In this document: piece after piece, positions 42,672-55,119 of the stretch | Position numbering within the stretch: the first letter of the stretch is position 1 | Layout of the letters: the number at the start of each line of letters is the position of its first letter | NCBI GenBank assembly: GCA_944472135.2 | Contig: OX235266.1 | Location: forward strand, 13,681,925-13,745,924 | DNA length: 64,000 nucleotides | Source of the DNA: Trichobilharzia regenti | Taxonomy: Eukaryota > Platyhelminthes > Trematoda > Strigeidida > Schistosomatidae | Reading direction: 5' to 3' | Notes under the pieces: model-generated | The model's database searches: none | The model's input: only the letters and a program-made list of their open reading frames with translations | What the model was told of the DNA's origin: nothing | Made by a program: the position numbers and the translations under genes

Positions 42672-43939
42672 GAATCAATCTTATACTTCTTTCAAGGACG
42701 CCTGTGGAACTGACTACTGCAGTCAGAACTATAAAAATGCCTTTTGAATCAAAATCATCCCACAATGAGTTTTATGTTGAAAGTTGAATCAGAAGGAAGT
42801 CTCTCTCTTTCTCCGACGTTCAGCTTTCGACGAGAACTGGTGAAGCAAACTAGTGATAACTCCAGAGTTCTTCCAATAAATAGATAAACGGAGTCTGACC
42901 AAATCTCTCGTCACAAAAACCTGTCACGTATACACGGAAGACACATCAAATCCGAAATACTATGATTGCAAACTGTCATCTACTTTCAGCAATCAATCAA
43001 GCTAGAAGAAGTGAGATTAACAGTCCTTAGCAGGTAGAAATACCAATCGACAAGTTTCTTGTTTAGCTGAATCTAAAATGCTGAGATTCGTCGAACCAAA
43101 TGGTCAAGACGATTTCCATTGTTGGGAGCATCAATTTGCGTATACTGGATCACTTAATGCTACTAAGTACCTACCTGCATAGGTTGAACATGTGGAGTAG
43201 TATCTAGACGCCACAAGAACATCTGCCCTCATGAGATTATCCAGACGAGAACTTCGAAGAACCATTGGATGAACAATGGAATCTTCCAAAGTGATGCATG
43301 AGTTTAGGCGTCGTCGTTCAATAGTCTTTTCGAGTGGCACACGCTTTCCTTACAGGAAACTCGTTTTATGCACACACACACACAGTAAGAACATTGGACT
43401 AGGTATACATAAGTGGTTTGTGCAATCCTGTGTTCCTGAAAATCTCTAACTTTCAGAATAATTTGATACATCACCTACCTCTGTTCAGTCTTTCTTGTTT
43501 CTTTCTTTCTCTTTAAACACTAAGGCTTGAACTATGTTGCCCGCATACTCTTAGACTTCAACTGTTATGAACAATATTCTTGATTTCGAGCAGCAATCAT
43601 CCTGAAAGTTATCTCTTACCAACACTTTTCGGATTATATACAACTGAACACTAAAGCAAGTTTCGCGATTTATGCATTTTTATTCCTGATAAGCCATTTC
43701 GTGTGTTTTGCATGTTAGACAGGCTAGCAATCATATTGAAAACTTCATGAAGAAATCTGTGTAAACTCTAAGGCTTTCTTAACTATTTCGTATATTGATC
43801 AATGACTAATTTCATCAGATCACAGTAGAAATTCAGGTTAATTGGCAGAGATGGAGAATCTGAATCTGCAAAGTTTAGAGCTTACATAGTTTCTATGGTG
43901 AATGAGTCATACTGAAGGAAACGAGTTAGTATGTAAGTG

Positions 43940-44860
43940 AATTCGACGGAATGTTTCTCTTCCTCGACGTCCATCTGACAAGAAACGCCAACAACTCTCT
44001 GAAAAGGTGATATTGAAGCAGAAATTATTCGTAAATGCCTCTCTAAATCTCTTAGGAAGATATACTTCGCCGTGACCCTACGACTGACGTTTATTCTGCA
44101 AGAAACTGTTCAGCCAGAACGCGAAAGACAAGCTGTTGCACTGGGCCACCTCAACATGCATATACCAGTTTACTTGCTCTTGTCGAGCTGCGTACGTTGG
44201 CCGCACCATGCGCCGACTTGAAAAACGCGCTCATGAACACTACCCATCCTGTTTGGTAAAAGGAGACCAAAAGCGGGCATACAATTCAATGACAGAACGT
44301 CTGGTCCATTCAGGACGTTCAGCGCCTTTGGAAAAATCCTTCAAAGTAATTTAGAAGATTCAATCAAACCTATCAAAGGGAGTGAAATCAAGACATCTGA
44401 GCATAGCCGAGGCGCTAGCTATCTAAAAGCTCAAACCCACGCATTGTATACAAAAGAAATACATCCAACCTCTGTCCCTGCCATGGTCATCATGAACAGG
44501 TAATTTTCTAGTAATGACCATCCTATCGCCATTCTATTCTAAACTTCCTGTTTATTCATATTATTTTTTTAAGTCTTTCTTAATCCCAGTTCATACCCGA
44601 ACTTCCTGTTTATTTTGTCATTTTACTATTTCTACATATTTAATCCCTGATTGCATAAACAGTTATTCATCATATTAGTTTTTTTTATTCAAACATCCTG
44701 TCTATTGTTTGTTATTTCTACATTTCTAACCCCCAAATTGCACAGTATGTCAATCGTCTCAGTAATTATGATGCTACTTTGTTTGAGTAATCCGTCCCCC
44801 CTGTTTATTATGGCATTCTAACTCCTAATTTTAATTTTTATTAATTTGACCCTTAACCGG
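43940..44860 (+). mobile_element. Penelope-like element fragment (PLE-3), left arm only
   Basis: On +: KDKLLHWATSTCIYQFTCSC, then RAAYVGRTMRRLEKRAHEHY, a readable GIY-YIG start, then SIAEALAI and a tail with three diverged ~65-bp repeats starting CTTCCTGTTTATT / CATCCTGTCTATT (44,545-44,735). The right arm between 50,835 and 50,885 lacks it, so it inserted after the duplication. Confidence 0.82.
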
Positions 44861-45359
44861 AAAGTATTCTGAAACCCTCCCATCCATTTGATATAAATAC
44901 AGGAATGTACAGAATACTTGACGGTGACTTCGTCGAAAAGAACATTTTCATCGCTACAACTGTCTTCTTAATAAGAATCTGTTTTTTCACACAGTCGTGA
45001 GTTGATATAGAATTAGAAAACAGTAACGTCACCAAAGAAATGGATGTATTACGTTGATTATTTCTTATCGACCAATCAATGAAAATATTGCAATCCACAG
45101 GTGAATTCTGAGAAGCTTTTGCAAAATGATAAGGCATGTGAACAAATTGCTGATTAACTCAGGTTCGAATCTCACAAGAGATGTCAGTTATTCATGGTTG
45201 CAGATACTCTCTGTCGACTAAGGTCCTCAGTCACATGACTATAAAAACTAGAGTTGTTACAGTCAGAAATTCCTTCTGTTTTCATTCTTTTCTAACGACA
45301 AGTACACTATAGCACATAATTCACTAGAATAGAAATAATTGACAACAATTAGACCCACT

Positions 45360-47283
45360 TTTCTAAATTTGGATAGTGCTATCCATCCCTAATGACAAAG
45401 CCAAATGTAAAGTCGACGTTCCTTCTGATGATGTCAGGAAATTCGAAGAAAAAGTAATATTTCAATTAGTAACACTTCGTGTCATGGATGTTGTCGATAA
45501 ATAGAAGTTGAATTCCTTGAAAACTCATGGCATATGATTTCAAACACCCTTATGGATTACCCAGGATACATAAGGTTGATAGTCCACTACACCCAGTTCT
45601 ATCAGTGTGTCGCTCTCTAAAACACACATTAGCAAGACGGTTAGCCGATATTTTAAGTCCAGTGCGCGATGAATTATCTAAGTTTACTTTGAAAGATACA
45701 TCTGAATTTGTTGACAGTTTTGTAGATATGAACATAATAAATAGGAAAATATATTCATTTGATGTTAATTCTTTGTTTACTATTGTACCATTGATTAAGA
45801 CTGTTGATATTCTGTGTGAATGATTACAAAATAACTTCCAGTTGTTTTTCATTCACAAAATTTCCTTTACATTATTTGAAAGATTTATTACTATTATGTA
45901 CTGACAACGTCCATTTCACTTTTGAATGTGAACATTTTAAACAAGGGGATGGTGTTTCTATAGGGAGTCCATTAGGATAATATTTTAGCGGACATTTACA
46001 TCTCTTATGTTGAGAAATTGTTCCTTGATTCAATTTGTAAATTGCCCTTCTATAGGAGATATGTAGATAATATTATTTTGATGTGTGACGATCATGAAGA
46101 TGCCAGTCGTCTATTGGATAGACTTAACTCTGTACATATTAATATAAGTTTTACATGCCAGTAGGAAAGTTACAACCAGCTTGCGTTTATAGACATAATT
46201 CTGAGTTGAGCAGATGATGGCTCGGTTAGACGGTCTATCTACAGAAAGCCCACTTGGACAAGGCAATAACTTAATTTGCACAGCTTCTGTCCATTACAGT
46301 TAAGAGAGGTTTCGTGAAGTGTGTATTTGAGAGGATTCAGCGTATTTGCACGGCTGATGTCTTAGAGAAGGAAAGTAAAGTATTGATTGGTACTCCTGTT
46401 GAAAACGGATATCCGTTAACATTTTCAAACAGGTGTACAAGTCAAGTAGTCTCTTAACCTACATTCCATACCATCCCTAATAAATACGTTTCAATCAAAT
46501 CACCATATAACGGGGAAATAAACAGTAGGATTTTCCGACAAAGGTTGAATTCGATCATCCGTATGACCTATTATGCAGCCCAGCTTGTAATTGTCAAAAA
46601 AGCTAAAATTATGCTCCATTGCAAACCTCAAAAGTGCACGAGTGATTATGTCACATCCCACACTATTTACCAATTTTCGTGCGCGTTTGGACACACATAC
46701 ATAGGGAGGAGTAATCGCGCTTTGCATGTGAGAGTTGGAGAGTATACCACAAAGTGGTTAGAGACGCAGATGAGCTTTGGAAGATTGATCGACGCAATTG
46801 TCACACCACCAACTTCGTTTATAGCCAAACGTCTAATCGAGATGAACCATAAGGCAGATGACAGCTCAGCCTTTAAGATCATCTCTAAAAATGGTCAAAT
46901 GGCGCCCGTTGAAACACGCTGAGGCTGTAGCTATCCATAAATTAGGCACGCCCTCCCCTCCCCAACTTGTGTATTCAAATACAGTTTATTATTACTCTCA
47001 GCCCAATACTTTGGTAATCCTTATTTGATTGGATTACCAAACGTTGTGTTAATCATTCTGAAATCCTTATTTTACCACTTTGTTTAATGTAATTGCCCTT
47101 AATGTTTTGATATATATCGACTTGACAAGTAAATGCACGTGTGAGGGACCAGATCGTTGTTCGAAATGTGTGTATAGCGCGAATAAATTCCACATTCGTT
47201 TTCAGATAATCTCTGTCTTCTAATAACAACACTATCCAAATAGAAATGATTTCTATTTATTTCATTTTCATCTCTTGTCACTT
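45360..47283 (+). mobile_element. Penelope-like element PLE-4, left inner copy
   Basis: On +: LPRIHKVDSPLHPVLSVCRS and KIYSFDVNSLFT (45,560-45,800), GDGVSIGSPLG (about 45,945), YRRYVDNIILMCDD (about 46,050; the second catalytic Asp of YVDD is Asn), and a GIY-YIG frame at 46,545-46,922 (TIYQFSCAFGHTYIGRSNRA). Stops interrupt the RT. The tail ends at 47,283 where the spacer begins. The inner part is almost identical to the reversed copy at 47,795-49,513. Confidence 0.9.
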
Positions 47284-47794
47284 AGTATATACTTCACTTA
47301 TATTTCTGTAATCACGTAATCTAGAATATACATACACGTATCAATCTATCGATATTTTTTAAACTGTCTATGCACTTCAGCTTATTTGGATGGGTAATTG
47401 ATAGTTCGAGGGTCTTTCAATGCTTCATTTTGTGTTATGCTTTGAGTGAAAATGTAAAACTGTCATCCATCAAATTGAAAGAAACAGTTAACTTATCCGA
47501 TTGTTTTCAAAGAATGCTGTATCACATGCACGTACTGTTTCGGTATTCATATATACATATATATATGCACATATATATGCATATTTAGTTAGATTATTGA
47601 AAAGACACGTGAAATATGAAAGGTGATTTTATACTTCTAATAACTCTCATCAGCTTATTGGTTTTGCTGGAGGAGATTAGTGCTGATCCAGGGGAGTTTG
47701 CCTGTCTTACACTAACTGACGCTATTGTTCATGATTTAAATACAACGATAGAATTGCGTCTCCCGGCAACCATCTTTACATATCTATTTATACA
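47284..47794 (+). other. Spacer of the giant palindrome, holding MEG locus B promoter-like region and exon 1
   Basis: The only non-palindromic DNA at the centre (511 bp). 47,370-47,600 resembles 21,870-22,080 upstream of MEG exon 1 of locus A, including a TA-rich block at 47,550-47,586. Confidence 0.85.
47616..47691 (+). pseudogene. MEG locus B, orphan exon 1 with broken donor
   Basis: MKGDFILLITLISLLVLLEE then ISADP: a signal peptide homologous to that at 22,091, one codon shorter. The donor aligned with GTGAGT of locus A reads GGGAGT (47,692-47,697), so splicing is not expected at this site. Translation would run through to a stop at 47,808-47,810 just inside the right arm. No micro-exons follow on + because the right arm is reversed. 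Confidence 0.8.
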
Positions 47795-49700
47795 AAGTGA
47801 CAAGAGATGAAAATGAAATAAATAGAAATCATTTCTATTTGGATAGTGTTGTTATTAGAAGACAGAGATTATCTGAAAACGAATGTGGAATTTATTCGCG
47901 CTATACACACATTTCGAACAACGATCTGGTCCCTCACACGTGCATTTACTTGTCAAGTCGATATATATCAAAACATTAAGGGCAATTACATTAAACAAAG
48001 TGGTAAAATAAGGATTTCAGAATGATTAACACAACGTTTGGTAATCCAATCAAATAAGGATTACCAAAGTATTGGGCTGAGAGTAATAATAAACTGTATT
48101 TGAATACACAAGTTGGGGAGGGGAGGGCGTGCCTAATTTATGGATAGCTACAGCCTCAGCGTGTTTCAACGGGCGCCATTTGACCATTTTTAGAGATGAT
48201 CTTAAAGGCTGAGCTGTCATCTGCCTTATGGTTCATCTCGATTAGACGTTTGGCTATAAACGAAGTTGGTGGTGTGACAATTGCGTCGATCAATCTTCCA
48301 AAGCTCATCTGCGTCTCTAACCACTTTGTGGTATACTCTCCAACTCTCACATGCAAAGCGCGATTACTCCTCCCTATGTATGTGTGTCCAAACGCGCACG
48401 AAAATTGGTAAATAGTGTGGGATGTGACATAATCACTCGTGCACTTTTGAGGTTTGCAATGGAGCATAATTTTAGCTTTTTTGACAATTACAAGCTGGGC
48501 TGCATAATAGGTCATACGGATGATCGAATTCAACCTATGTCGGAAAATCCTACTGTTTATTTCCCCGTTATATGGTGATTTGATTGAAACGTATTTATTA
48601 GGGATGGTATGGAATGTAGGTTAAGAGACTACTTGACTTGTACACCTGTTTGAAAATGTTAACGGATATCCGTTTTCAACAGGAGTACCAATCAATACTT
48701 TACTTTCCTTCTCTAAGACATCAGCCGTGCAAATACGCTGAATCCTCTCAAATACACACTTCACGAAACCTCTCTTAACTGTAATGGACAGAAGCTGTGC
48801 AAATTAAGTTATTGCCTTGTCCAAGTGGGCTTTCTGTAGATAGACCGTCTAACCGAGCCATCATCTGCTCAACTCAGAATTATGTCTATAAACGCAAGCT
48901 GGTTGTAACTTTCCTACTGGCATGTAAAACTTATATTAATATGTACAGAGTTAAGTCTATCCAATAGACGACTGGCATCTTCATGATCGTCACACATCAA
49001 AATAATATTATCTACATATCTCCTATAGAAGGGCAATTTACAAATTGAATCAAGGAACAATTTCTCAACATAAGAGATGTAAATGTCCGCTAAAATATTA
49101 TCCTAATGGACTCCCTATAGAAACACCATCCCCTTGTTTAAAATGTTCACATTCAAAAGTGAAATGGACGTTGTCAGTACATAATAGTAATAAATCTTTC
49201 AAATAATGTAAAGGAAATTTTGTGAATGAAAAACAACTGGAAGTTATTTTGTAATCATTCACACAGAATATCAACAGTCTTAATCAATGGTACAATAGTA
49301 AACAAAGAATTAACATCAAATGAATATATTTTCCTATTTATTATGTTCATATCTACAAAACTGTCAACAAATTCAGATGTATCTTTCAAAGTAAACTTAG
49401 ATAATTCATCGCGCACTGGACTTAAAATATCGGCTAACCGTCTTGCTAATGTGTGTTTTAGAGAGCGACACACTGATAGAACTGGGTGTAGTGGACTATC
49501 AACCTTATGTATCCTGGGTAATGCATAAATGTTTGAGAAGTCAAATCCCATGAGTTTTCATGGAATTCAACTTCTGTTTATCGATAAAATTCTTACTAAT
49601 TGAGAAGGTACTATTCCCTACACGTTTCTGATATCAACAGAAGGAACTTTGGCTAGGAATTTGCTTTTGCCATTGTGTTTTATTATTATTGTTCCCTTTG
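47795..49700 (-). mobile_element. Penelope-like element PLE-4, right inner copy
   Basis: Mirror image of 45,360-47,283 with the same RT motifs, the same GIY-YIG frame (48,156-48,533, - strand) and the same tail at the spacer border. It diverges from its mirror at the 5' end beyond 49,513 (LPRIHK preceded by FDFSNIYA rather than YDFKHPYG). Confidence 0.9.
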
Positions 49701-50165
49701 GTCCCTAGTGTGAAATAAAGCTTCAAGTGTACATCTCCACTTGCTTCTGTCTTCTGTTGTACTTTTCCCCTGCATCCATATTAGTCCATACTGTTTCAAC
49801 TCTTCTCCACTCGATCTCCACCATGTCACCCCTTGACGTCCCACTCGCCACTTCCCTTTCGAGTTCCACTCGAGCAATAGCATGACGCTCGCGCGACGTC
49901 ACCAACCGGCCTCCTCAGCGAGTGTCCAATCCATCTGCACTTTCTCCTGCATATTTGCTGGGTGGTTGGTTCTTGTTTTGTTTGTTCCCAGCCATAGTTT
50001 CTTGTTGGTGATTCTTTCCGGCCCGGCCATCTGATCTTCAGTATAGAGCGATGACAGTTAGTTGTTGATAAAGGTCTGTAACAGGCTGTTGGAAGTATTC
50101 TTTGTGACCCACCCGACAAGTTTCTGATCCGTATAGAAGAGTTGACTGACTTGACTTTGCTTGTA
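49680..50165 (-). mobile_element. RTE-type 3' fragment, right arm only
   Basis: On -: RSILKIRWPGRKESPTRNYG, WIGHSLRRPVGD and a terminal WRCTLEALFHTRDQR segment, ending in an ATT-rich tail (49,680-49,692). Same family type as 13,757-14,232. Nothing equivalent is in the left arm between 45,250 and 45,400. Confidence 0.82.
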
Positions 50166-51282
50166 TTGAAAATCCAACCGAATTTTATTGTTGATGCTGT
50201 GTGACAAAGATTTCCAGATTTGTTTCAGGTTGTTGATGAATGTGTTTATCGCCTTCCTGATTTTCGTTTTAACATCCTTGTCCGTTCCTAATGTAGTTAA
50301 GTCAATGCTCTCTAGATAAGTGAGTGAGTGAGTGAAGTAACCTCTTTCAAATCCTTCCAGTTAATGGTGATTGGCGCTGGATGTTGCTGTTGTTGGTTAT
50401 TTTCATAACTTCCGTATTGCCATTAGGGATGGATAAAATTATCCATATTAATAAAAGCAACCAATAGTTCTAAATCATTTCTATTCTAGTGAATTATGTG
50501 CTATTATGTACTTGTCGTGAGAAAAGAATGAAAACAGAAGGGATTTCTGACTGTAACAACTCTAGTTTTTATAGTCATATGACTGAGGACCTTAGTAGGC
50601 GGATAGTTTCTGCAACCTTGAATAACTGACATCTCTAGTGAGATTCAGACCTGAATTGCGCCGTAATGCATTAACAGGCATTCTCATGGAGCAAAATCGT
50701 TCCCGGATTCACCTGTGGATTGCAATAATTTCAGTGATTGGTTGATATGAAGTAATCAACGTAATACATCCATTTCTTGGGTGACGTTGCTGTTTTCTAA
50801 TTCTATATCAACATACAACTGCGTGAAAAAACAGATTCATACTAACCCTTTTCCTTCATTTTGACACATTCGCGATAGAATCTATGTAAGCTCTAAAGTT
50901 GGAAGATTCAGATTCGCCATCTGTGTGATTTAACCTGAATTTCTACTGTGGTTTGATGAAATTAGTCATCGATCAATACATGAAATAGCCTGGCTAACAG
51001 AGATGATAGTTGGTAACCCAAACATAAGAAATTGCGTATCAGAAATAAAAATGCCTAAATTGCGAAATTTGCTTAAGTGTTCAGTTGTATATCATCCAAA
51101 AACTGTAGGTGATCGATTACTTTTGAAATGATTGTTGCTTGAAATCAGGAATTTTTTATTTTTTTATTTTATTTTATTTTTTTTGATTCACAGCTTGATT
51201 ACACACTGTATTTTCAGTACAAGTATGGAATTTGCAGCATGGATATCGGCAGCCCAAATTTTGCAGGCCGACTATAGATATC

Positions 51283-51366
51283 AGGTGTGCGTCGGTGCGG
51301 GCTCGAACCCCGGACCATGTGCATGGTCGGCGAGAGTCCTAACCACTGTGCCACCGACGCACACAT
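51283..51366 (-). mobile_element. tRNA-derived SINE, second family, copy 1
   Basis: On -: GTGCGTCGGTGGCACAGTGG then TTAGGACTC (box A region) and GGGGTTCGAGCCC (box B) within a ~75-bp tRNA-like unit whose ends pair (GTGCGTCGGTG with CACCGACGCAC). Downstream on - is a short unique tail with GATATC. No hammerhead. It differs from the hammerhead SINE. Confidence 0.75.
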
Positions 51367-52066
51367 AAGAGTTGGAGGTTCAGACTATGCATCCAGCATA
51401 TTTCAAGCTTAAGCGCTTCGTAGGTAAGAAGAAAAATCAAATGGAGGTAGATAACTGATCAAATCACTGTGCAAATTAGAAATGTTCTGGATCACAAGTT
51501 TGGATGAACCACATCTCTATGCATACCTCAATGGTCTCTCTGTGTATAACATTAGCTTCCTGTAGGGACGACAGATATACCTCGAAACCATGTCGAACGA
51601 CATCGCCTTACCTTATATATAGATTGATTACTTTATTTTCTCTTCTGAGTAATCTCATGAGGAGGGATGTTCTTGTGGCGTCTAGATACTATTCCACATG
51701 AACAAGCTATATACCTGTGTACTTCGCAGTATTAAGTGGTCCGGTATACGAACATGGATGATCCTAGTAGTGGAACAGTGTCTTTGATTTTTCTATGAAT
51801 CCACAATGCTCTCGATTATCCGCCACGAAGAATCTCAACTTTTATGTTACATTTGAAATCCAGCCGAACAACTAACTTGTCAATTGGTATTTCTGTCTAT
51901 TAAGCATTGCTAATCTCACTTCTCTTAGGTTTATTGATTGCTGTAGGTAGATAACAGTTCTCAGTCATAGCGTTTTGTATTTAATATGTTTTCCTTGCAT
52001 ATGCAACAGGTTGTTGTGAGGAGAGATTTGGTCAGACTGGCTTTATCTATTTATTAGAAGAACGAT

Positions 52067-53080
52067 GGAGAAATAAATTAGCTTAGTCTTCTGAACACCT
52101 TGAGTAGCAATCTTCGTATGTTTGGCATGCGATTCGCCTGCTCCTGTCAAATGTAAGATTTTGCTACAGGACTGGACTACGTCAACTCCTAGCTTAGTGA
52201 TAGGGAGAGAAGTGATAGAACATGTTGACCACTTCACCTATTTGGGAAGTTGTATCAGCCCCAACGGACTGATTGGCGACGAAATCTCAGCACGAATATA
52301 AAAAACTCGAGCTGCTTTTGCTAACTTACGCCATCTCCGGCGTAGGCGTGACATCCGGCTATCAAACATTGGACGTGAGTACTCCTCAGCAGTTCACTCC
52401 GTCCTTTTCTACTGCTCTAAAACATGGCCTATACAAGCTGAAGACATGAAAAGGTTGACTGTTGTTTTCGATCATAGATGTCTACGATCACTTTCTCACG
52501 TTAGGCGGTATAATAATGTAAGTAATGTTGACGTTAGGCGTACAGTGTTGGGCAGGGAAAGAGGGAAAATCAATCGACGAGGCCATAAAGTTACATAGAT
52601 TGAGATGGCTAGGTCACGCGCTGCGCATGCCTAACCATCGCCTCCCGCAATGGGCATTACCCGCTGATATAGGTACAGGTCGGAAAAGTGTAAGTGGTGG
52701 GTGGCCAAACATAAACATGGCATCAATCCATGAAATCCTTGACAGTTAAACTGAGTCAGGTAGGGAGATGCAGACTTCCGGGTTGGGGTCCTCGGGACTC
52801 TAAGAATCAATGGCTGGAGACAAAAAGTGACATGGCTCAAAACCGTTGTCAATGGCGCAGATGTATTCAGCCTCTGTAATCTTTCATATTCCTTTCTACC
52901 ATAACCCATTTTCTGTTTCACTCTTATACTTGTCAAACTCTACTGATTCTCTTCACTAATCTTCTTGTCTACCTTTGTGTGTGCTTTTTGGAACTTGGCA
53001 ACTCGAGTTGCTGCACTTCAGTGCCAAGTTCCATGTTGAATCCAGACAGACAAATAAGCTGTCAAATACTTTTTGTCCAT
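52067..53080 (+). mobile_element. RTE-type fragment (second subfamily), right arm only
   Basis: On +: FTYLGSCISPNGLIGDEISA near 52,230, RAAFANLRHLRRRRDIRLSN, VFDHRCLRSLSHVRRYNNVS near 52,470, then TVLGRERGKINRRGHK with frameshifts: the C-terminus of an RTE-type RT. The left arm joins the two flanks directly near 42,865, so it is a post-duplication insertion. Dead copy. Confidence 0.82.
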
Positions 53081-53280
53081 GCTGGATTGATCCCTATTTT
53101 ACTTCACCTGTTCTTCTTTAAAGCTGAACATCAGAAAGAGGGAGAATCTTCCTTCTGATCCTATGGCCAGCAAAAAACACATTGATGGATGATTTTTACT
53201 CAAAAGGCATTTTTATAAATCTGACTGCAGTAATCACTTCCGCAGGCGTCCTTGAAAGAAGTATAAGATTGTTTCCTAGA

Positions 53281-53457
53281 TGACTGTACTATGACTGAAT
53301 GGAATAGAGAATATTTCTGGACAGCTCTTCGTAGAAGAAATATCCATCCAAAGCAGAATGCTATGAAGTTCGATGCTCTAGAAATTGCTGACGACCTACC
53401 CTTACGTGTACTTACTTTTGAACACAGCGTCAATGCACACACCTTGCTCACTTGTTA
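53281..53457 (+). other. Conserved open stretch of unknown nature, right arm
   Basis: Mirror of 42,489-42,671; see that entry. Open from about 53,290 to the stop at 53,455. Confidence 0.35.
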
Positions 53458-54384
53458 ATTTATTACCTGTTTCCAAGCGGCATTAATTGGAAACTCATGT
53501 CACTAACATCAATGATGGAGGAGGAGGAGGAGAGGAACTTGTGTAGACTGTAAACTCAGTCACACTTCCAATGAAATTCCTCCTGACTGAAAGTATATTG
53601 TTCTGAACAATAGAAACGCTTGTTGTGTCAATGAAATAGCTGCCGGCTTAATCAGATAACACCGAGCACTTTAATACACAAGCAGTCTATTTTGTAGAAT
53701 CTTGACACTTGAACTGCTAAGCAGTAGCTTTCAGTCTCATTAGAAACGCTACTAATTACTGATACCTAAGCACATACAGCTATTGAATCCACAAGAAAAT
53801 AAAATATACATTCTAGATTGCAAAGCTGGTCATTAACTATTAAATAAGAGGATTAAATATTTGTGCAATACATTAACTGAATTCTGGAATTTAATGCCAG
53901 AAACATTCACTTCAGAGAAGAGACTTCACTTTCTGTGGCATTCACGCATGTTTTTACTGACTGTCAAGTCATATCTACAGTTGTATTCCAATCAGTTCCT
54001 ATTTAAGATTAACTTAATGAAAACTAAATTACTCTGAATACGAGTAACTTTCTGTGTAAAAAATCGATGCAGATTTGCCGATTCACATGTAGCATCACTA
54101 TGTTGAACTTGATGCGAAATGTTGGTCTAATGTGAGCCGAGAATTTTTGCATAACACCCTCCTACGCTTAATTAAGTCCAGTTTACCAGTCGTGACTAAG
54201 CGTGAAAGAGAATATATCATTTGTGGTTGAGAGACTTACACCAGAACGCCAATTCAGTAATATTATTATTGGTGTAAAACGTGACCTTTTTGGCAACATA
54301 TGACCCCCCAATAAATCTGTCTATTAGATATAAACCATGGTGATAAAATAGTATTAAATGAATGACTTTTTGATCTCTGTAGAA

Positions 54385-54545
54385 AATTTAAAGGCACATG
54401 CTATATAAAACACTTAGACACTTTGCTGCGATAAGGTTGAAGGAAGCCTTCGAAACACCATTCAGCCACTGTGACCTTTTATCGAAGAAGGTGAACACAA
54501 ACATGTCGATTCGGAGTGTCTTCACAGTGTTTGACGCTGAGAAGG
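54385..54545 (-). other. Conserved open stretch of unknown nature, right arm
   Basis: Mirror of the stretch at 41,437-41,634, keeping VFTFFDKRSQWLNG in frame and ending at TAA near 54,387. Confidence 0.3.
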
Positions 54546-55119
54546 TGTAAGATTTCTTGGAATTAGTGAAAGCAGATGAAATGGACTGTTTAAGCTGTTC
54601 ACTGGAGAATCAATAATTTATTATAATAATTATTATCATAACCAAGAGAGAACACAGAGGGAATTGTTTCCATTAGTCAGCTAAAATAGGAGGTTCTAAT
54701 GCAGTGGAAACAAACGTCTTTCAGAATCATGTCCACGTGATTCTACTCAAAAGGAAGAGAATAACAATTATCTGTTACTTTGCTTCCAAACACTACTCAT
54801 TAAGTGGAATCATTGAGATAATCTGTGTGAAACAAGAATGGAACTTGTAGAAATTCGCTTTGTCGGAAACCTGTATAGCCGACTTGTGAGGGAAGGAAAG
54901 ACTGGAAAATGAATGGAGCTCTACGAACACCTGGAAATTAGTGGAAGAGAGAGTTGGTGGAACTGAAGATACAGTGAAAAGATGGACCACGAACGGGCAA
55001 AATGATTCCAATCTACTGAACGTGAGAATTAAGTAAACTGACAATAAGGACAAATAGAGCTACATGGTTAGAAATCAACACAAAGGAAATTCACCAAACA
55101 TCGTGATGAGGACCTGATA

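Larger units (their letters stand above)
31630..47283 (+). repeat. Giant palindrome (palindrome 1), left arm
   Basis: Reverse-complement homology to 47,795-64,000, followed block by block: 31,638/63,995, 31,798/63,830, 32,399/63,208, 33,444/61,919, 34,284/61,084, 34,695/60,657, 35,240/60,070, 37,400/55,190, 40,900/55,040, 42,600/53,340, 43,850/50,960 and 45,250/50,575. The inner 45,565-47,283 pairs exactly around 47,539 with 49,513-47,795. Arm length differs because each arm has private insertions. The outer end may lie beyond the window on the right. Confidence 0.93.

Noticed and set aside
44545..44735. CRISPR-like array of short repeats
   Set aside because: The ~65-bp units are diverged, have no constant repeat/spacer pattern, and lie in a PLE tail of a eukaryotic genome.
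51283..51366. A functional tRNA gene
   Set aside because: Arms pair only partly as a cloverleaf, a decayed copy lies at 62.1 kb, and a common tail follows.
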